The notes under the pieces are model-generated. The model saw nothing but the letters and a program-made list of their open reading frames with translations, did not search any database and was not told the origin of the DNA. Below, piece by piece: positions 40,879 to 49,445 of a DNA stretch of 64,000 nt. Both the position numbers and the translations under genes were made by a program. The stretch is from Nocardia sp. NBC_00565 (GTDB lineage Bacteria > Actinomycetota > Actinomycetes > Mycobacteriales > Mycobacteriaceae). Numbering within the stretch: position 1 is the stretch's first letter; each line of letters begins with the position of its first letter. The stretch spans positions 5,518,001-5,582,000 of the forward strand of contig NZ_CP107785.1 of NCBI RefSeq assembly GCF_036345915.1, in the 5' to 3' direction.

Positions 40879-41781
40879 TCAGCGCTGGAACCTATGTTCC
40901 AGGAAGCGCTGGACCTGGTCGCGGTGGACGGCGGACCAGGCTTGCACCCGGACTGCCCACCACGGGGCCACGTCGCGGGGTTTGGCGGTGACAGCGTGCG
41001 CGATGAGGTCGGAGGCCTCGTCGACGGTCAGACCGGGGATGCGGCGAAAGTCGGTGGGGGCGCTCATTCTGGTATGGACCAGTGGCAAGTAGACCGAGGT
41101 GGTGGTGACATCGTCGCCGGCGATCTCGGCGGCGACGCTGTGCAGCCAGACGTCGAAGGCCGCTTTCGAGGCACCGTAGGCCGACCAGCGCGGACTCGAC
41201 GGCAGGAGCACGCCCGCAGTGGAGACGTTCACGATATGCCCCTGCTTGCGTGCACGCATATCCGGCAGCAGAGTTAGCAGCAGCCGCACCGGGCCGAGAT
41301 AGTTGATGTCGATGGTGCGGGTGAAATCGTGGAAGCGGTCGTAGGACTCGGCGATGGGCCGTCGAATCGACTTTCCCGCATTGCTGATCACGACATCGAT
41401 GTGCCCGTACTCGGCCAGCAGCTTCCGGCCGAGCAGCTCGACGGCATCCATGTCGGTCAGGTCGGTCGCGTAGGCATGGGCTGCGCCGCCGTCGGCCGCG
41501 ATGTCGCCGGCCAGCAGTTCCAGTTCGGGCCGAGAACGCGCCACCAGCAACATCACCGCGCCTGCCGCGGCCAGCTTCCGCGCACTGGCCTTGCCGACCC
41601 CGTGCGAGGCCCCGGTCACCAACACGACCCTGCCGTCGACGGCCGCCCGCAATGACTCCGCGGTAGGCCGGGATGTCGGGTACAGCAGCCGGACCGCCAT
41701 CCGTTCAGCGAGCGACCGCTCACGGTTCGTGACCGGAGTCTCGTTCACAGCTCTCGACTCTATCGCTCGGCTAACCCCCAC
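40879..41781 (-). CDS. Short-chain dehydrogenase/reductase
   Basis: 300-aa classical SDR: cofactor motif VTGASHGVGKASARKL (about 54-69), VISNAGKS, catalytic S and YGASKAAFD (YxxxK). An Asp/Arg after the second strand (LLVARSRPELE) suggests NADP(H). It has about 50 residues before the fold and a C-terminal extension ending RDQVQRFLEHRFQR, as in actinobacterial SDRs that sit at membranes. Possible starts are GTG 41781, GTG 41748 and ATG 41700; none has a strong ribosome site. Substrate unknown. It is upstream of the NRPS on the same strand but separated by 650 bp. Confidence 0.88.
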   Translation of the reverse strand: MGVSRAIESRAVNETPVTNRERSLAERMAVRLLYPTSRPTAESLRAAVDGRVVLVTGASHGVGKASARKLAAAGAVMLLVARSRPELELLAGDIAADGGAAHAYATDLTDMDAVELLGRKLLAEYGHIDVVISNAGKSIRRPIAESYDRFHDFTRTIDINYLGPVRLLLTLLPDMRARKQGHIVNVSTAGVLLPSSPRWSAYGASKAAFDVWLHSVAAEIAGDDVTTTSVYLPLVHTRMSAPTDFRRIPGLTVDEASDLIAHAVTAKPRDVAPWWAVRVQAWSAVHRDQVQRFLEHRFQR

Positions 41782-41869
41782 AACGAATGATCTGTTCGAT
41801 ATTGCGCTCGGCCAGCGCGCTGATCGTCAGTGAAGGGTTCACCGTTCCGGTGCTACCAGGCACAACCGC
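41771..41869 (-). pseudogene. GMC oxidoreductase (cholesterol-oxidase-like) C-terminal remnant
   Basis: About 32 codons on the minus strand between two stops read VVPGSTGTVNPSLTISALAE followed by RNIEQII. This is the conserved C-terminal FAD/catalytic segment of GMC oxidoreductases such as cholesterol oxidase. The rest of the roughly 550-aa enzyme is absent upstream. The remnant ends 10 bp inside the longest SDR frame and favours a later SDR start. Confidence 0.65.
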
Positions 41870-42010
41870 TTACGTCGTCTCTACCTCGCCGACGATCGTC
41901 TCGTCGACCACGACCCGCAGGCACGCGCAACAGGCGAACTCATTCACACCAGCCTCATCAGCCACAACATTCGACCAGCTCTGCGACCATCCACGAACTA
42001 TCGCCATGCC

Positions 42011-42056
42011 GTCAACTAATAGTTGACGAGGACGCGATCGTCAACCTATGGTTGAC
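42011..42056 (+). promoter_or_regulatory. Two palindromes overlapping a leaderless promoter
   Basis: GTCAACTAATAGTTGAC (42011-42027) and GTCAACCTATGGTTGAC (42040-42056) are 17-bp inverted repeats with the same GTCAAC...GTTGAC ends, 29 bp apart. Between and within them lie TTGACG (42023-42028) and TATGGT (42047-42052), an 18-base-spaced -35/-10 pair pointing at the ATG at 42059. The transcript would start about at that ATG, and a bound dimer would cover both promoter boxes. Confidence 0.65.
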
Positions 42057-42058
42057 GC

Positions 42059-42331
42059 ATGGATCGACAGGTGCCACTGCGCGACGTGATCGCCGCGATC
42101 GAGCGGGCCCACCCCGATAGCAGCCTGGATCAGTTGGCGGCAGCGGTGATTCACGCTGCGCACTGGTTGCAGCTGGCCGATCAGCTGCTCGACTATTTCG
42201 TGGACCAAGCCCGGCACGCAGGCATGCCCTGGGTGGAGATCGGCGCCCACCTCGGTGTCTCCAGGCAGGCCGCGCAGCAACGATTCGCGACCCGCGTCGC
42301 AGAGCGCCATGCGGCTACCACGCGGCGGTGA
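42059..42331 (+). CDS. Small helix-turn-helix protein, probably leaderless
   Basis: 90 aa, MDRQVPLRDVIAAIERAHPD start. The C-terminal half WVEIGAHLGVSRQAAQQRFA is a helix-turn-helix of the kind found in small actinobacterial regulators often encoded near Clp-domain genes. The N-terminal half is helical. No ribosome site precedes the ATG, which lies three bases after a palindrome and about seven bases after a -10 box, so a leaderless mRNA is likely. It probably represses itself and the two following genes. Confidence 0.72.
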   Translation: MDRQVPLRDVIAAIERAHPDSSLDQLAAAVIHAAHWLQLADQLLDYFVDQARHAGMPWVEIGAHLGVSRQAAQQRFATRVAERHAATTRR

Positions 42332-42372
42332 CGGGCCGAATCGTGGTGGCGCGGCGGACAGGAGAAACCAAG

Positions 42373-42717
42373 ATGCCAGAAGCACCGATTGTCACCGGCG
42401 CCCCGGCCAGCCGTGGTGTTGTCGCCGGTCCGGTCCGGCTGGTGCACAGTGTTGACGACTTCGACGCGGTTCGGCCGGGCGATGTCATCGTCTGTCGCGC
42501 GACGGATCCGTCGTGGACAGTGCTTTTCGGCGTTGCCGCCGCGGTGGTGACCGAAACCGGGGGAATTCTCTCCCATGCGGCAATCGTCGCCCGCGAGTAC
42601 GGGATCCCAGCCGTGGTGGCGGCCAAGGGTGCCATGAAGGCCCTAGCGAATCATCGGACGATCTCGGTCGATGGGACAAACGGACACGTTCATGCCGTTC
42701 GCTCAACCCAACGTTGA
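42373..42717 (+). CDS. Stand-alone PEP-utilising enzyme swivel (phosphohistidine) domain
   Basis: 114 aa, consisting only of the mobile phosphohistidine domain of the pyruvate-phosphate-dikinase/PEP-synthase/rifampin-phosphotransferase family. The motif TETGGILSHAAIVAREYGIP contains the phospho-accepting H68. ATP-grasp and PEP-binding barrel domains are absent. ATG 42373 has GGAG eight bases upstream. It follows the HTH gene by about 40 bp and precedes a winged-helix gene by 49 bp, so the three probably form an operon. Its phospho-donor and acceptor are unknown; it could serve a partner elsewhere or a regulatory role. Confidence 0.8.
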   Translation: MPEAPIVTGAPASRGVVAGPVRLVHSVDDFDAVRPGDVIVCRATDPSWTVLFGVAAAVVTETGGILSHAAIVAREYGIPAVVAAKGAMKALANHRTISVDGTNGHVHAVRSTQR

Positions 42718-42766
42718 TGTCGCTTCACCAGGCATGGCTGCTCAACACAGAAGGGAAAGGCCCGGG

Positions 42767-43405
42767 ATGCCGCACGTTTCATACAGTTCGTTGCTCGCGT
42801 TGCACGCAATCCGCCTCGGCGGGTTCGTTGATACGCAGGCGGTGGCCGACAGATACGGAATGCCTGTCGGCCTCGCCGAGTCGCACGTGCGGGACTTCCG
42901 GGCTTGTGGCTGGATCAGCCGCTTCCGTTTCGGGGCGGATGCAGGGTGGTCGCTCACCGAGAGTGGGCGCGCGGAGAACGAGCGGCTACTCGCCGACGAG
43001 CTTTCCGCGTGTGGGGCAAAAGCGTTGGTGGAAGACGTCTATCGCATGTTTCTCCCGCTCAACGCACGGTTGGTGCAGGCCTGCACGACCTGGCAGCTGA
43101 CCATCCTGCCCGACGGCAGCATTCAGGACAACGACCACAGGGACGCGCAGCGGGACCGGCGGATCCTGGCCGAACTGGAAAGCCTCGCAGAGGAATTGGT
43201 TCCGCTAACGATTCAGCTCACCGAACGACTCGCCCGGTTCTCCGGTTACGACACCCGTTTCGCCGCCGCCGTCTGCCTGGCCGCCGACAATTCCGAGATG
43301 GTTACCGGCACCAAACACGATTCCGCCCACCGAGTTTGGTTCGAACTGCACGAAGATCTGATTGCCACGCTGGGGATCGATAGGGCACTCAACTCCGGCC
43401 CCTAG
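42767..43405 (+). CDS. Winged-helix-like protein of the PEP-swivel operon
   Basis: 212 aa. The first 70 residues look like a winged helix (LLALHAIRLGGFVDTQAVAD, then RVRD-like helix and W..LTESGRAE wing). The rest is a helical domain with conserved-looking WQL and HDSAHRVWFELHEDLIATLG. I know no function. Such proteins occur next to PEP-swivel genes in mycobacteria-like genomes, which I take as weak support for a functional link. ATG 42767 has GGGAAAGG upstream. The 3' 200 bp overlap the antisense end of the MerR gene. Confidence 0.68.
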   Translation: MPHVSYSSLLALHAIRLGGFVDTQAVADRYGMPVGLAESHVRDFRACGWISRFRFGADAGWSLTESGRAENERLLADELSACGAKALVEDVYRMFLPLNARLVQACTTWQLTILPDGSIQDNDHRDAQRDRRILAELESLAEELVPLTIQLTERLARFSGYDTRFAAAVCLAADNSEMVTGTKHDSAHRVWFELHEDLIATLGIDRALNSGP

Positions 43406-44344
43406 GCAGGGTCTCGCAGCCCCGCACGTGGTGGAGTGAGCCAGCGCGTTGTACAACCAGTCGTGGGCTGGTCCGACAGTGACACGAGTTCCGAAGAACT
43501 GTTCTGTCAGAGCCCAGTAATGGTGAATCCGGTGGTCGGAATCGGTTGCGTCGATCAGCAACTGCTCGCGGAAACGCGGGGAATCATGTTCCCCTCGCGC
43601 GTGAGCATGGGCGTTGACGAACCGATCGAGTTCGCTTCCGGCGTGCGGTCGCACGCCTTCCGATACGAGTGGCACCACGTCCCTCAACACGTCGTCCACG
43701 TCGATGTATAGTCCGCGACAGTCGCGGATCAGTTCCGACTGATTTCGCCAGTATTGCTGTCGTACAGCACCATTCATGTCTGAATCGGCGACAAGAGCAG
43801 CCAACTCGGCATACGCGACGACCTCGTCGATGGACGGATCAGCAGGCGGCTCCGGGACATTCCAGTACACCCACATGTCGATGTCGCGCCGGGGTATCGG
43901 TGCGAGGATGCGCCGCCAGAACCCGACGAGGCAATCGTGCACGACGCCACCGTCCTGCGCGGCGGCCAGCAACGCGAGCCGCTCGGCCCGCTGCGTCGGG
44001 GTAGCCGTCTCGATGGCCCGCAGTGACGCCCGCCGCCACGCTAGCGACGTGAATTCGATATCGAGTCGCGCACTTTCGGTGGCGATGACTTCGGCGATCG
44101 ACCGTTCGCCGTGCAGCACATCGATGATCGAACTCAGCCCGAGACCGAGCGCGCGCAACCGCCGCACCAATAGCAGTCGTTCGGTGGCACTGTCGGCGTC
44201 GAACATCCGATGCCCGCCTGCGCTGCGCTGGGATTCCAAAATGCCTTCGTCGCAGTAGAACCGGATCGTTCGCACCGCGAGCCCAGTGCTGCGCGCCAAC
44301 TCCCCGATGCTCACCAGCACGCTCGCTTGTGTGTCGTCTGTCAC
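43205..44344 (-). CDS. MerR family transcriptional regulator
   Basis: About 379 aa. N-terminal MerR winged helix SIGELARSTGLAVRTIRFYC followed by DEGIL and GGHRMF, then a dimerisation helix and a long helical effector domain (VYWNVPEPPADPSIDEVVAYAEL). No cysteine signature of metal-sensing MerR proteins. GTG 44344 with GGAGG upstream starts nine codons before the HTH; the frame continues upstream without meaning. The last 67 codons run antisense through the winged-helix gene, and the sequence there (GQADGGGETGVV) looks non-native, so the true end may have been lost. Confidence 0.82.
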   Translation of the reverse strand: MTDDTQASVLVSIGELARSTGLAVRTIRFYCDEGILESQRSAGGHRMFDADSATERLLLVRRLRALGLGLSSIIDVLHGERSIAEVIATESARLDIEFTSLAWRRASLRAIETATPTQRAERLALLAAAQDGGVVHDCLVGFWRRILAPIPRRDIDMWVYWNVPEPPADPSIDEVVAYAELAALVADSDMNGAVRQQYWRNQSELIRDCRGLYIDVDDVLRDVVPLVSEGVRPHAGSELDRFVNAHAHARGEHDSPRFREQLLIDATDSDHRIHHYWALTEQFFGTRVTVGPAHDWLYNALAHSTTCGAARPCLGAGVECPIDPQRGNQIFVQFEPNSVGGIVFGAGNHLGIVGGQADGGGETGVVTGEPGESFGELNR

Positions 44345-44465
44345 AACCTGTTGCACCTCCACCCCACTGGAGCTCTTAGCGTACTGGGACTGCCGCTCGA
44401 CCCCACCGAGGCACAGGGCCTCCGGCCGATGCGGATAGGTGATTGCACCGAGGAAAGGGTGATTC

Positions 44466-44771
44466 GTGGCTACCACGCAGCAAGAAATCGTCGCCGGCAT
44501 CGCGGAGATCGTCGAGGAGGTGACCGGCATCGACGCTGCAGAGGTGGTGCTCGAGAAGTCGTTCGTCGACGATCTGGACATCGACTCGCTGTCGCTGGTG
44601 GAGATCGCCGTGCAGTTGGAGGACAAGTACGAGGTGAAGATCCCCGACGAGGACCTGGCGAGCCTGCGAACCGTCGGCGATGCGGTCGCCTACGTCCAGA
44701 AGATGGAGGCCGAGCAGCCGCAACTCGCCGCGGAAATGGAAGCGAAATACAAGGAAGGCCAGGCGAATTGA
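44466..44771 (+). CDS. acpM: Acyl carrier protein, AcpM-like
   Basis: 101-aa type II acyl carrier protein close to mycobacterial AcpM, the carrier for long meromycolate chains in FAS-II. Phosphopantetheine site DDLDIDSLSLVEIAV with S41. The 20-residue charged C-terminal tail (AEMEAKYKEGQAN) after the ACP fold is an AcpM feature. GTG 44466 has AGGAAAGG upstream. Here it stands alone rather than with KasA/KasB, so it may be a second copy. It could in principle supply an acyl group to the NRPS first C domain; this is speculation. Confidence 0.9.
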   Translation: MATTQQEIVAGIAEIVEEVTGIDAAEVVLEKSFVDDLDIDSLSLVEIAVQLEDKYEVKIPDEDLASLRTVGDAVAYVQKMEAEQPQLAAEMEAKYKEGQAN

Positions 44772-44812
44772 GCAGCCCTGCGCAATCTCGCCCTCGTTGA
44801 GGTGGTGAGCCG

Positions 44813-45256
44813 GTGATTGCTGATCCACAGTTGAATCCCGCCGCAGTTGAGCTCGGCAGCTTCTTCCGACAGCCACCAGATGCTGTATGGCGCGCATTGA
44901 CGGAGCCAGATCTGCTGGAGCGATGGCTGCTTCGACCGACCGGGTTCGCCGCCTCGGTCGGAACCCACTTCCGATTCACCATCCCGGACTCATCGATCAA
45001 CGAGATCATCTGCGAGGTGCTGGCGGCCCGGCCGTGCAAGCAGCTGACCTACAGCTGGATGTATCCGCAGGCTGAGCATCCCGCCCGGTGGATTGTCGAC
45101 TGGACGCTGCAGCCGCAGGGTCGTGGCACACGACTTCTGTTGACGCAGACAGGTTTCGACATCGAAGATCGTCGACAGAAGATGGTGCGCAACGCTACTG
45201 AGCGCAGTTGGAAACGACTCGTCCTGCCGCGGCTCGGTGAGGTGATCCACCACTAA
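44813..45256 (+). CDS. SRPBCC/AHSA1-like domain protein
   Basis: 147 aa with the START-like AHSA1 fold: start AAVELGSFFRQPPDAVWRAL, TEPDLLERWL, then strands with W.VDWTLQPQGRGTRLLLTQ and C-terminal helix (TERSWKRLVLPRLGEV). These proteins bind hydrophobic ligands or act as Hsp90-activator-like modules; function here unknown. GTG start 41 bp after the ACP stop, so likely co-transcribed with it. Confidence 0.85.
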   Translation: MIADPQLNPAAVELGSFFRQPPDAVWRALTEPDLLERWLLRPTGFAASVGTHFRFTIPDSSINEIICEVLAARPCKQLTYSWMYPQAEHPARWIVDWTLQPQGRGTRLLLTQTGFDIEDRRQKMVRNATERSWKRLVLPRLGEVIHH

Positions 45257-45456
45257 CCTGAGTACGCAGATTGTGCCGACGCACCCTGACTGTCCCGCAG
45301 AATGCACGGAGATCGGCGATACCGCGTGGTCGAGGATGTCACTTCACCCAGGTCGATTGCCAACACCTCTACCAGCGGGAGCAAGCCGACAATTTGACGC
45401 ACGACACGAGTGGACGAAGCAGAGGTGCTGTCCAATGTGCTTCTGCTACTCACTGA

Positions 45457-46278
45457 TTGGTATTCGCATACGATCTGTTCGTGTCGTTCGTGCTGGCCGT
45501 GGCCACCAACCTCGTTGCTAACGTGGCTTTTTGGCTACTCCTGGGTCTGGGGTTTCTCGTCGGCGGCCGCACAGTCGAACGGCGGATCGTCAAGTTCTTC
45601 GGACTGGGCAACGGACGCCGGATCCAGGTCTATCTATCCAATGTCGCTGGACCACGCGCAGATGGCAGACCGCGAATGACGTTGGCATTCCACGAGTTTC
45701 AAGCGACGCAGAGTATCAACAAACTCTTTGGCGCCGCGCCTCTGCGTCTTCCGGAACTGGCCCGCGGGCTGGTCGACGGGATCTGGCTACGACGTCCGAT
45801 CCGCTACCTGGTCGACGTCAGTCCGCACACCACAATCGGGACGCAGTTGTCAGATAGCTGCATCGTCGTCGGGAGCGGCGCACGCAACTCCATCCGCCGG
45901 TACAGTCTTGAGAATCGGCTGGTCAAAGCCACTCTGGTCGGAGAACTCGGTTCGACGCAACCGGCCTACGCTCCGGACGAGGAAGTCAACGTATCGATCC
46001 GCCTCGACGGGGATGACGTGCAGCACATCAAAGCTCGCAAGAACGTCGCGATTATCGAAAGGGTGAACCGCATCGGAGAGGATGCAGTCAACTTCTTCTG
46101 CGTCGGTGTGCGCGGCGACTCGTCCTGGGCGGCCGTGGAGTACCTCGTACGCAACTGGAAACATCTCGTCGCCGAGTTCGGCGACGGTGACTTCGTAATC
46201 GTCCTCGGATTTCCCTGGGGCACAGACTATCTCAACGACTACCCAGAACCAGCACGGGTCGCGACCGTACGAGGATGA
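45457..46278 (+). CDS. Membrane-anchored protein of unknown function
   Basis: 273 aa. One N-terminal membrane segment (about residues 9-38, AFWLLLGLGFLVGG) and then an about 230-aa cytosolic alpha/beta domain. Visible motifs are SCIVVGSGARNSIRRYSLEN (about 130-150) and VVNRIGED.VNFF followed by W.AVEYLVRNW. The hydrophobic strand ending in GSGARN looks like a nucleotide or sugar phosphate-binding loop. I do not recognise the family. The start is a TTG at 45457 or a GTG at 45481, neither with a ribosome site. Isolated on its strand, about 200 bp after the SRPBCC gene. Confidence 0.6.
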   Translation: MVFAYDLFVSFVLAVATNLVANVAFWLLLGLGFLVGGRTVERRIVKFFGLGNGRRIQVYLSNVAGPRADGRPRMTLAFHEFQATQSINKLFGAAPLRLPELARGLVDGIWLRRPIRYLVDVSPHTTIGTQLSDSCIVVGSGARNSIRRYSLENRLVKATLVGELGSTQPAYAPDEEVNVSIRLDGDDVQHIKARKNVAIIERVNRIGEDAVNFFCVGVRGDSSWAAVEYLVRNWKHLVAEFGDGDFVIVLGFPWGTDYLNDYPEPARVATVRG

Positions 46279-46419
46279 AACGCTGGCTACCGACAACGGC
46301 ACTCGCTCAGACACCCAGGGATTGTCCTGCACCGCAGCACAACCCGACCACAACGACCCACCGAACTACCGAAAGATCTTTAATTTAGCTAATTCTCCCA
46401 CCCATAGAGGAACAGAGCA

Positions 46420-47238
46420 CTAGCTGCAGTGTGCGCCGGTGACGGCGAAGCGTTCAACCGTTGCCGTGTGGCCGCTCGTTGCGACGGCGATCGTGAGCGT
46501 GCCGGGGCAGGCGTCGGTCAGCGGAACCGTTGCTGTCCACGGGGAATTGGTGCCGCCTGCAGGTATTCCAGATACCTCACCCGCAGGTTGTGACAGATCG
46601 CTGCGGCGGACCTGCACGCGCAGGCTTTCGTCCGCGCCGGTGATGCGGCCACCGACGGTCAGCGGCGAGGTGATCGCCGACCCGTAGCTCGGCGTGGTGA
46701 GGGTGAGCGTGGTGTCCTCGGTGCCCACCACTTCCCACGGGGCGTCCGTACCCCTCCCGAAGCGTGCCAAATGCACCACGGCCGCGGTGGCGGTCGTGCG
46801 GTTGGGGTTGTCGAATCCGACGCTCACCCGCGCCTCGTCGTCTCGGACATCGGTTTTCACGATCTTGTCGACATTCCTGTAGCCGAGATAGTCGCGCGTG
46901 AACATCTGGGCGACCTGATCGGCAGCGAGATGCCACGGCTGCTGCCCGTCCGCGCGGTAGGCCTGCTGCCACGTCGCCGCATCCTTGGCACTCCCGAACG
47001 GCCACAGGGGCTGATAATCGAATCGAATCGGAGTTGACGACGCATTCTCGCTGGTCGGCGCAGCGTCACCCGGTGACGAGGACGCCGCACCCCGCGACGA
47101 GACCGCCGATGTGGCAGCCGACGGATGGTTTTTCTCGGCCGTCCCGCAGGCCACTGCCAGTGGCACGGCCACCAGTGAAATGCCGATCACCGAGCGACAG
47201 TGCGGCAGAGACAATTTGGTGATCACAGGAGTAAGCAT
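46420..47238 (-). CDS. Secreted lipoprotein with Gmad2-type Ig-like domain
   Basis: 272-aa lipoprotein: signal segment to the lipobox LAVACG with C31, a Ser/Ala-rich linker (about 35-75), a globular middle domain (WPFGSAKDAATWQQAYRADG start), and a C-terminal immunoglobulin-like Gmad2 domain starting PSYGSAITSPLTVGGRITGA. This layout is found in actinobacterial and Gram-positive surface lipoproteins linked to spore germination or envelope functions. ATG 47238 (AGGCGG upstream) was chosen over an upstream frame extension because it fits the signal peptide. Confidence 0.82.
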   Translation of the reverse strand: MLTPVITKLSLPHCRSVIGISLVAVPLAVACGTAEKNHPSAATSAVSSRGAASSSPGDAAPTSENASSTPIRFDYQPLWPFGSAKDAATWQQAYRADGQQPWHLAADQVAQMFTRDYLGYRNVDKIVKTDVRDDEARVSVGFDNPNRTTATAAVVHLARFGRGTDAPWEVVGTEDTTLTLTTPSYGSAITSPLTVGGRITGADESLRVQVRRSDLSQPAGEVSGIPAGGTNSPWTATVPLTDACPGTLTIAVATSGHTATVERFAVTGAHCS

Positions 47239-47385
47239 CGTCCGCCTATGCGATATTCGAAACCCCCCGAAATCACCCTTTCTCGGGTCGGCCCGCCCGC
47301 GGCCGGGGGCAGCGTTCCGAGCATGAGCCCACACGACCGAGTAGCTGCTTGTTGCAATGGCTGGTTCGGTGCCGATCCAGCCCTG

Positions 47386-47940
47386 TCAGGAGCCGGAATA
47401 CTCGCTCAGTTTGGAGTGCAGATAGTCCCACGGGAAGTTCGGGCCCACGTCGGTGTGCGAACCGTTGTGCTTGCCGATCGTGTAGGCATTGTGATCGGCG
47501 ATCCCGGCCTGGTCGTTCCCGAGCTCTTCCGGTGAGATGGTGCGGATGGGAATCCCGTACTTGCGGCAGTCCTGCACCGCGATCCAGACCGCACAGTCGA
47601 TGCCGCGCTGCATATTCGAGAACCATTCGTCGCGGGTCCACGCGACCCGCGAGCCTGCGAAGCAGAGGTTGATCGATTGCGGGTTGCCGCTGAGCACCGA
47701 CCACGACGCCAGATCCGTATCAACCACACCGATCACCGTGCCGGAGTTGTCGACCGTGTAATGGTAGGACACCCCGGAGTTAGGGTTCTGCAGGTAGTTC
47801 GCCAGCGACTGGGCGTCGCCGTCTCCCTCCTGCGTGTGCAACAGGAACCAGAGGATCGGCGCGCCGTTGCGGGATTCATAGTTCGGGCTGACGCCGGTCT
47901 GATCTTCTTCCTTGTTCATCGGCGATGTCATCATGGTCAT
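47386..47940 (-). CDS. N-acetylmuramoyl-L-alanine amidase (phage lysin-like)
   Basis: 184-aa amidase_2 domain. PILWFLLHTQEGDGDAQSLA carries the first zinc His. Later VSYHYTVDNSGTV, DHNAYTIGKHNGSHTDVGPN and PWDYLHSKL give the other metal ligands. This form is found in mycobacteriophage lysins and in mycobacterial peptidoglycan amidases. No signal peptide, as for phage endolysins. ATG 47940 has GGAGGGG and overlaps the stop of the upstream gene by ATGA, so the two are coupled. Likely cleaves the stem peptide from MurNAc. Confidence 0.88.
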   Translation of the reverse strand: MTMMTSPMNKEEDQTGVSPNYESRNGAPILWFLLHTQEGDGDAQSLANYLQNPNSGVSYHYTVDNSGTVIGVVDTDLASWSVLSGNPQSINLCFAGSRVAWTRDEWFSNMQRGIDCAVWIAVQDCRKYGIPIRTISPEELGNDQAGIADHNAYTIGKHNGSHTDVGPNFPWDYLHSKLSEYSGS

Positions 47941-48581
47941 GCTTTGTCCCCTCCTGGTTGCCGAGCAGCCGACCACTGTCCGTAGTCGTCCTTCAGAGCC
48001 TCGTTCACATCGACGCCGACGCCATCCACCGGGCGCTGGTCGATCTCGATCTGATGCAGATGTGCCTGCGGATGATCTCCATTGATGGACGGATCACCGG
48101 ACCAGTTGTGTTGCCAGAACCACCGCGCCACACCATCTTCCAGCGCCCAATCGATGCAGCGGGCGTTGCAGTAGACGCCTGTCCATTCGAGGCCGACGAC
48201 CGACGCCCAGCCGCGCAGGAACGGGGCGATGAGGTTGTTCCAGTCCTCCAGGCTCGGGTTGTCGTCAACCGGGGCATACAGCGGACGATAACCGGGTCCG
48301 CCGGCCTCGGAGTGCAGGCGCAGTGCGGTTTCCGCGTGCCGGGCACCGCCGTCGTAGCCGCCGCGCCAGTCCGCGGTCTCGCCCTTGCCGTATTGATAGT
48401 TGGTGACGATCTCCAGTCCCGCATCGCGCAGCCGATCACAGTAGTCACGGCGTAGCGGCTTGGCACCGAAGTTGATACCTGGACGCGACTCGGAGAAGTA
48501 TCCGACCACTCCGGCGAAACCAGCGGCCCTGATGTCGGCGGGCTCGATAAGTGCCGCCGAGAAGTCGATCAGCTGAGTCAC
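47937..48581 (-). CDS. DUF1906 glycoside-hydrolase-like protein
   Basis: 214 aa, DUF1906 (Rv2525c-like glycoside-hydrolase-like TIM barrel) family: start MTQLIDFSAALIEPADIRAA, GVVGYFSES, FGAKPLRRDYCDRLRDAGLE, and WQHNWSGDPS late in the barrel. Such domains act on, or bind, peptidoglycan and occur in actinophage lysins and secreted actinobacterial proteins. There is no signal peptide here. GTG 48581 has GGAGGA upstream. Coupled to the amidase that follows, so the pair looks like a split two-enzyme lysis module of phage origin. Confidence 0.86.
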   Translation of the reverse strand: MTQLIDFSAALIEPADIRAAGFAGVVGYFSESRPGINFGAKPLRRDYCDRLRDAGLEIVTNYQYGKGETADWRGGYDGGARHAETALRLHSEAGGPGYRPLYAPVDDNPSLEDWNNLIAPFLRGWASVVGLEWTGVYCNARCIDWALEDGVARWFWQHNWSGDPSINGDHPQAHLHQIEIDQRPVDGVGVDVNEALKDDYGQWSAARQPGGDKA

Positions 48582-49445
48582 GACAGTCCTCCGGACGCCC
48601 GACGACTGCAGCCCGCGGATTGCGCACAGAAGCAGCGTTGATTACGCAAAATGTATTGTCCTTCCACATGTTCCGGCGACTCGAGTGATCACGCAAAGAG
48701 TGGCAATCCGGATGACAGCGCGCAATTGATCAGCGGACGAGCGGATCAACAGGGTTGACGGCACCAACCGTTGAACGGCGGGTTATCCCGGATCCACAGG
48801 TGCTGCCGAGCCGCGAGCTCGGCTGCCGATCCACGCGCGTGTCGAACGGATCAGACAGGGACGCAAGACAATTCGAAGCAAATCCGCACCTTGTTCCGCC
48901 CCCTCCGACGTACCTACGCTCCGCCCGGCAGCATACAACGCACATCAAGGGTTCGCGGCGCAATCACCAAACTTGCATCAGCACAACGCTCTTCACTCAG
49001 GTCGGGCGTGGTGCACCTGCGATGGACTGCGCAACCAGCCGCAGGGTCTGTCCAGATCACTGACAGTCCCCCTTCGCAGCGCCGCAGCGTCGTGAACACG
49101 AGCGCGAGCCGAAACCACCTGTAGTGCACAGGAGTTCGAGACAGCTGATGTTCGAAGTCCGATGCATTCGCGTCGAAATACCCCACGTCAGCAGTGCATG
49201 GGACTTCGAATATCGCCAATTCCGGACCGCGCCGCGCCGGACTGTCGGAATGACCCTGACTTCGGATAACCGGCGTCGCGCTGCGGTTATTCAACACACT
49301 GTCCTGCCACGACACGAGCGTTCCATCAGCAGGATCTCATCACCTGTCCGACAACGCATCTGGCATCGGAGCCAATGCTCGCTCCTGCCGAATACCATTC
49401 GTGACAAGGGGTCTGCTGCTTTCTCCAGAATGAGAGGCTTTTCGT
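48582..49445. other. 860-bp stretch without a convincing gene
   Basis: Several short open frames exist on both strands, but none has recognisable protein features. A short perfect stem, GCCGAGC at 48805-48811 and GCTCGGC at 48817-48823, is present. With the neighbouring broken GyrB-like gene it looks like decayed accessory DNA. Confidence 0.55.

Noticed and set aside
44466..44771. The ACP as a part of the NRPS cluster
   Set aside because: It has the mycolate-type AcpM tail, lies over 4 kb away on the other strand and is coupled to an SRPBCC gene; a link is only speculative.
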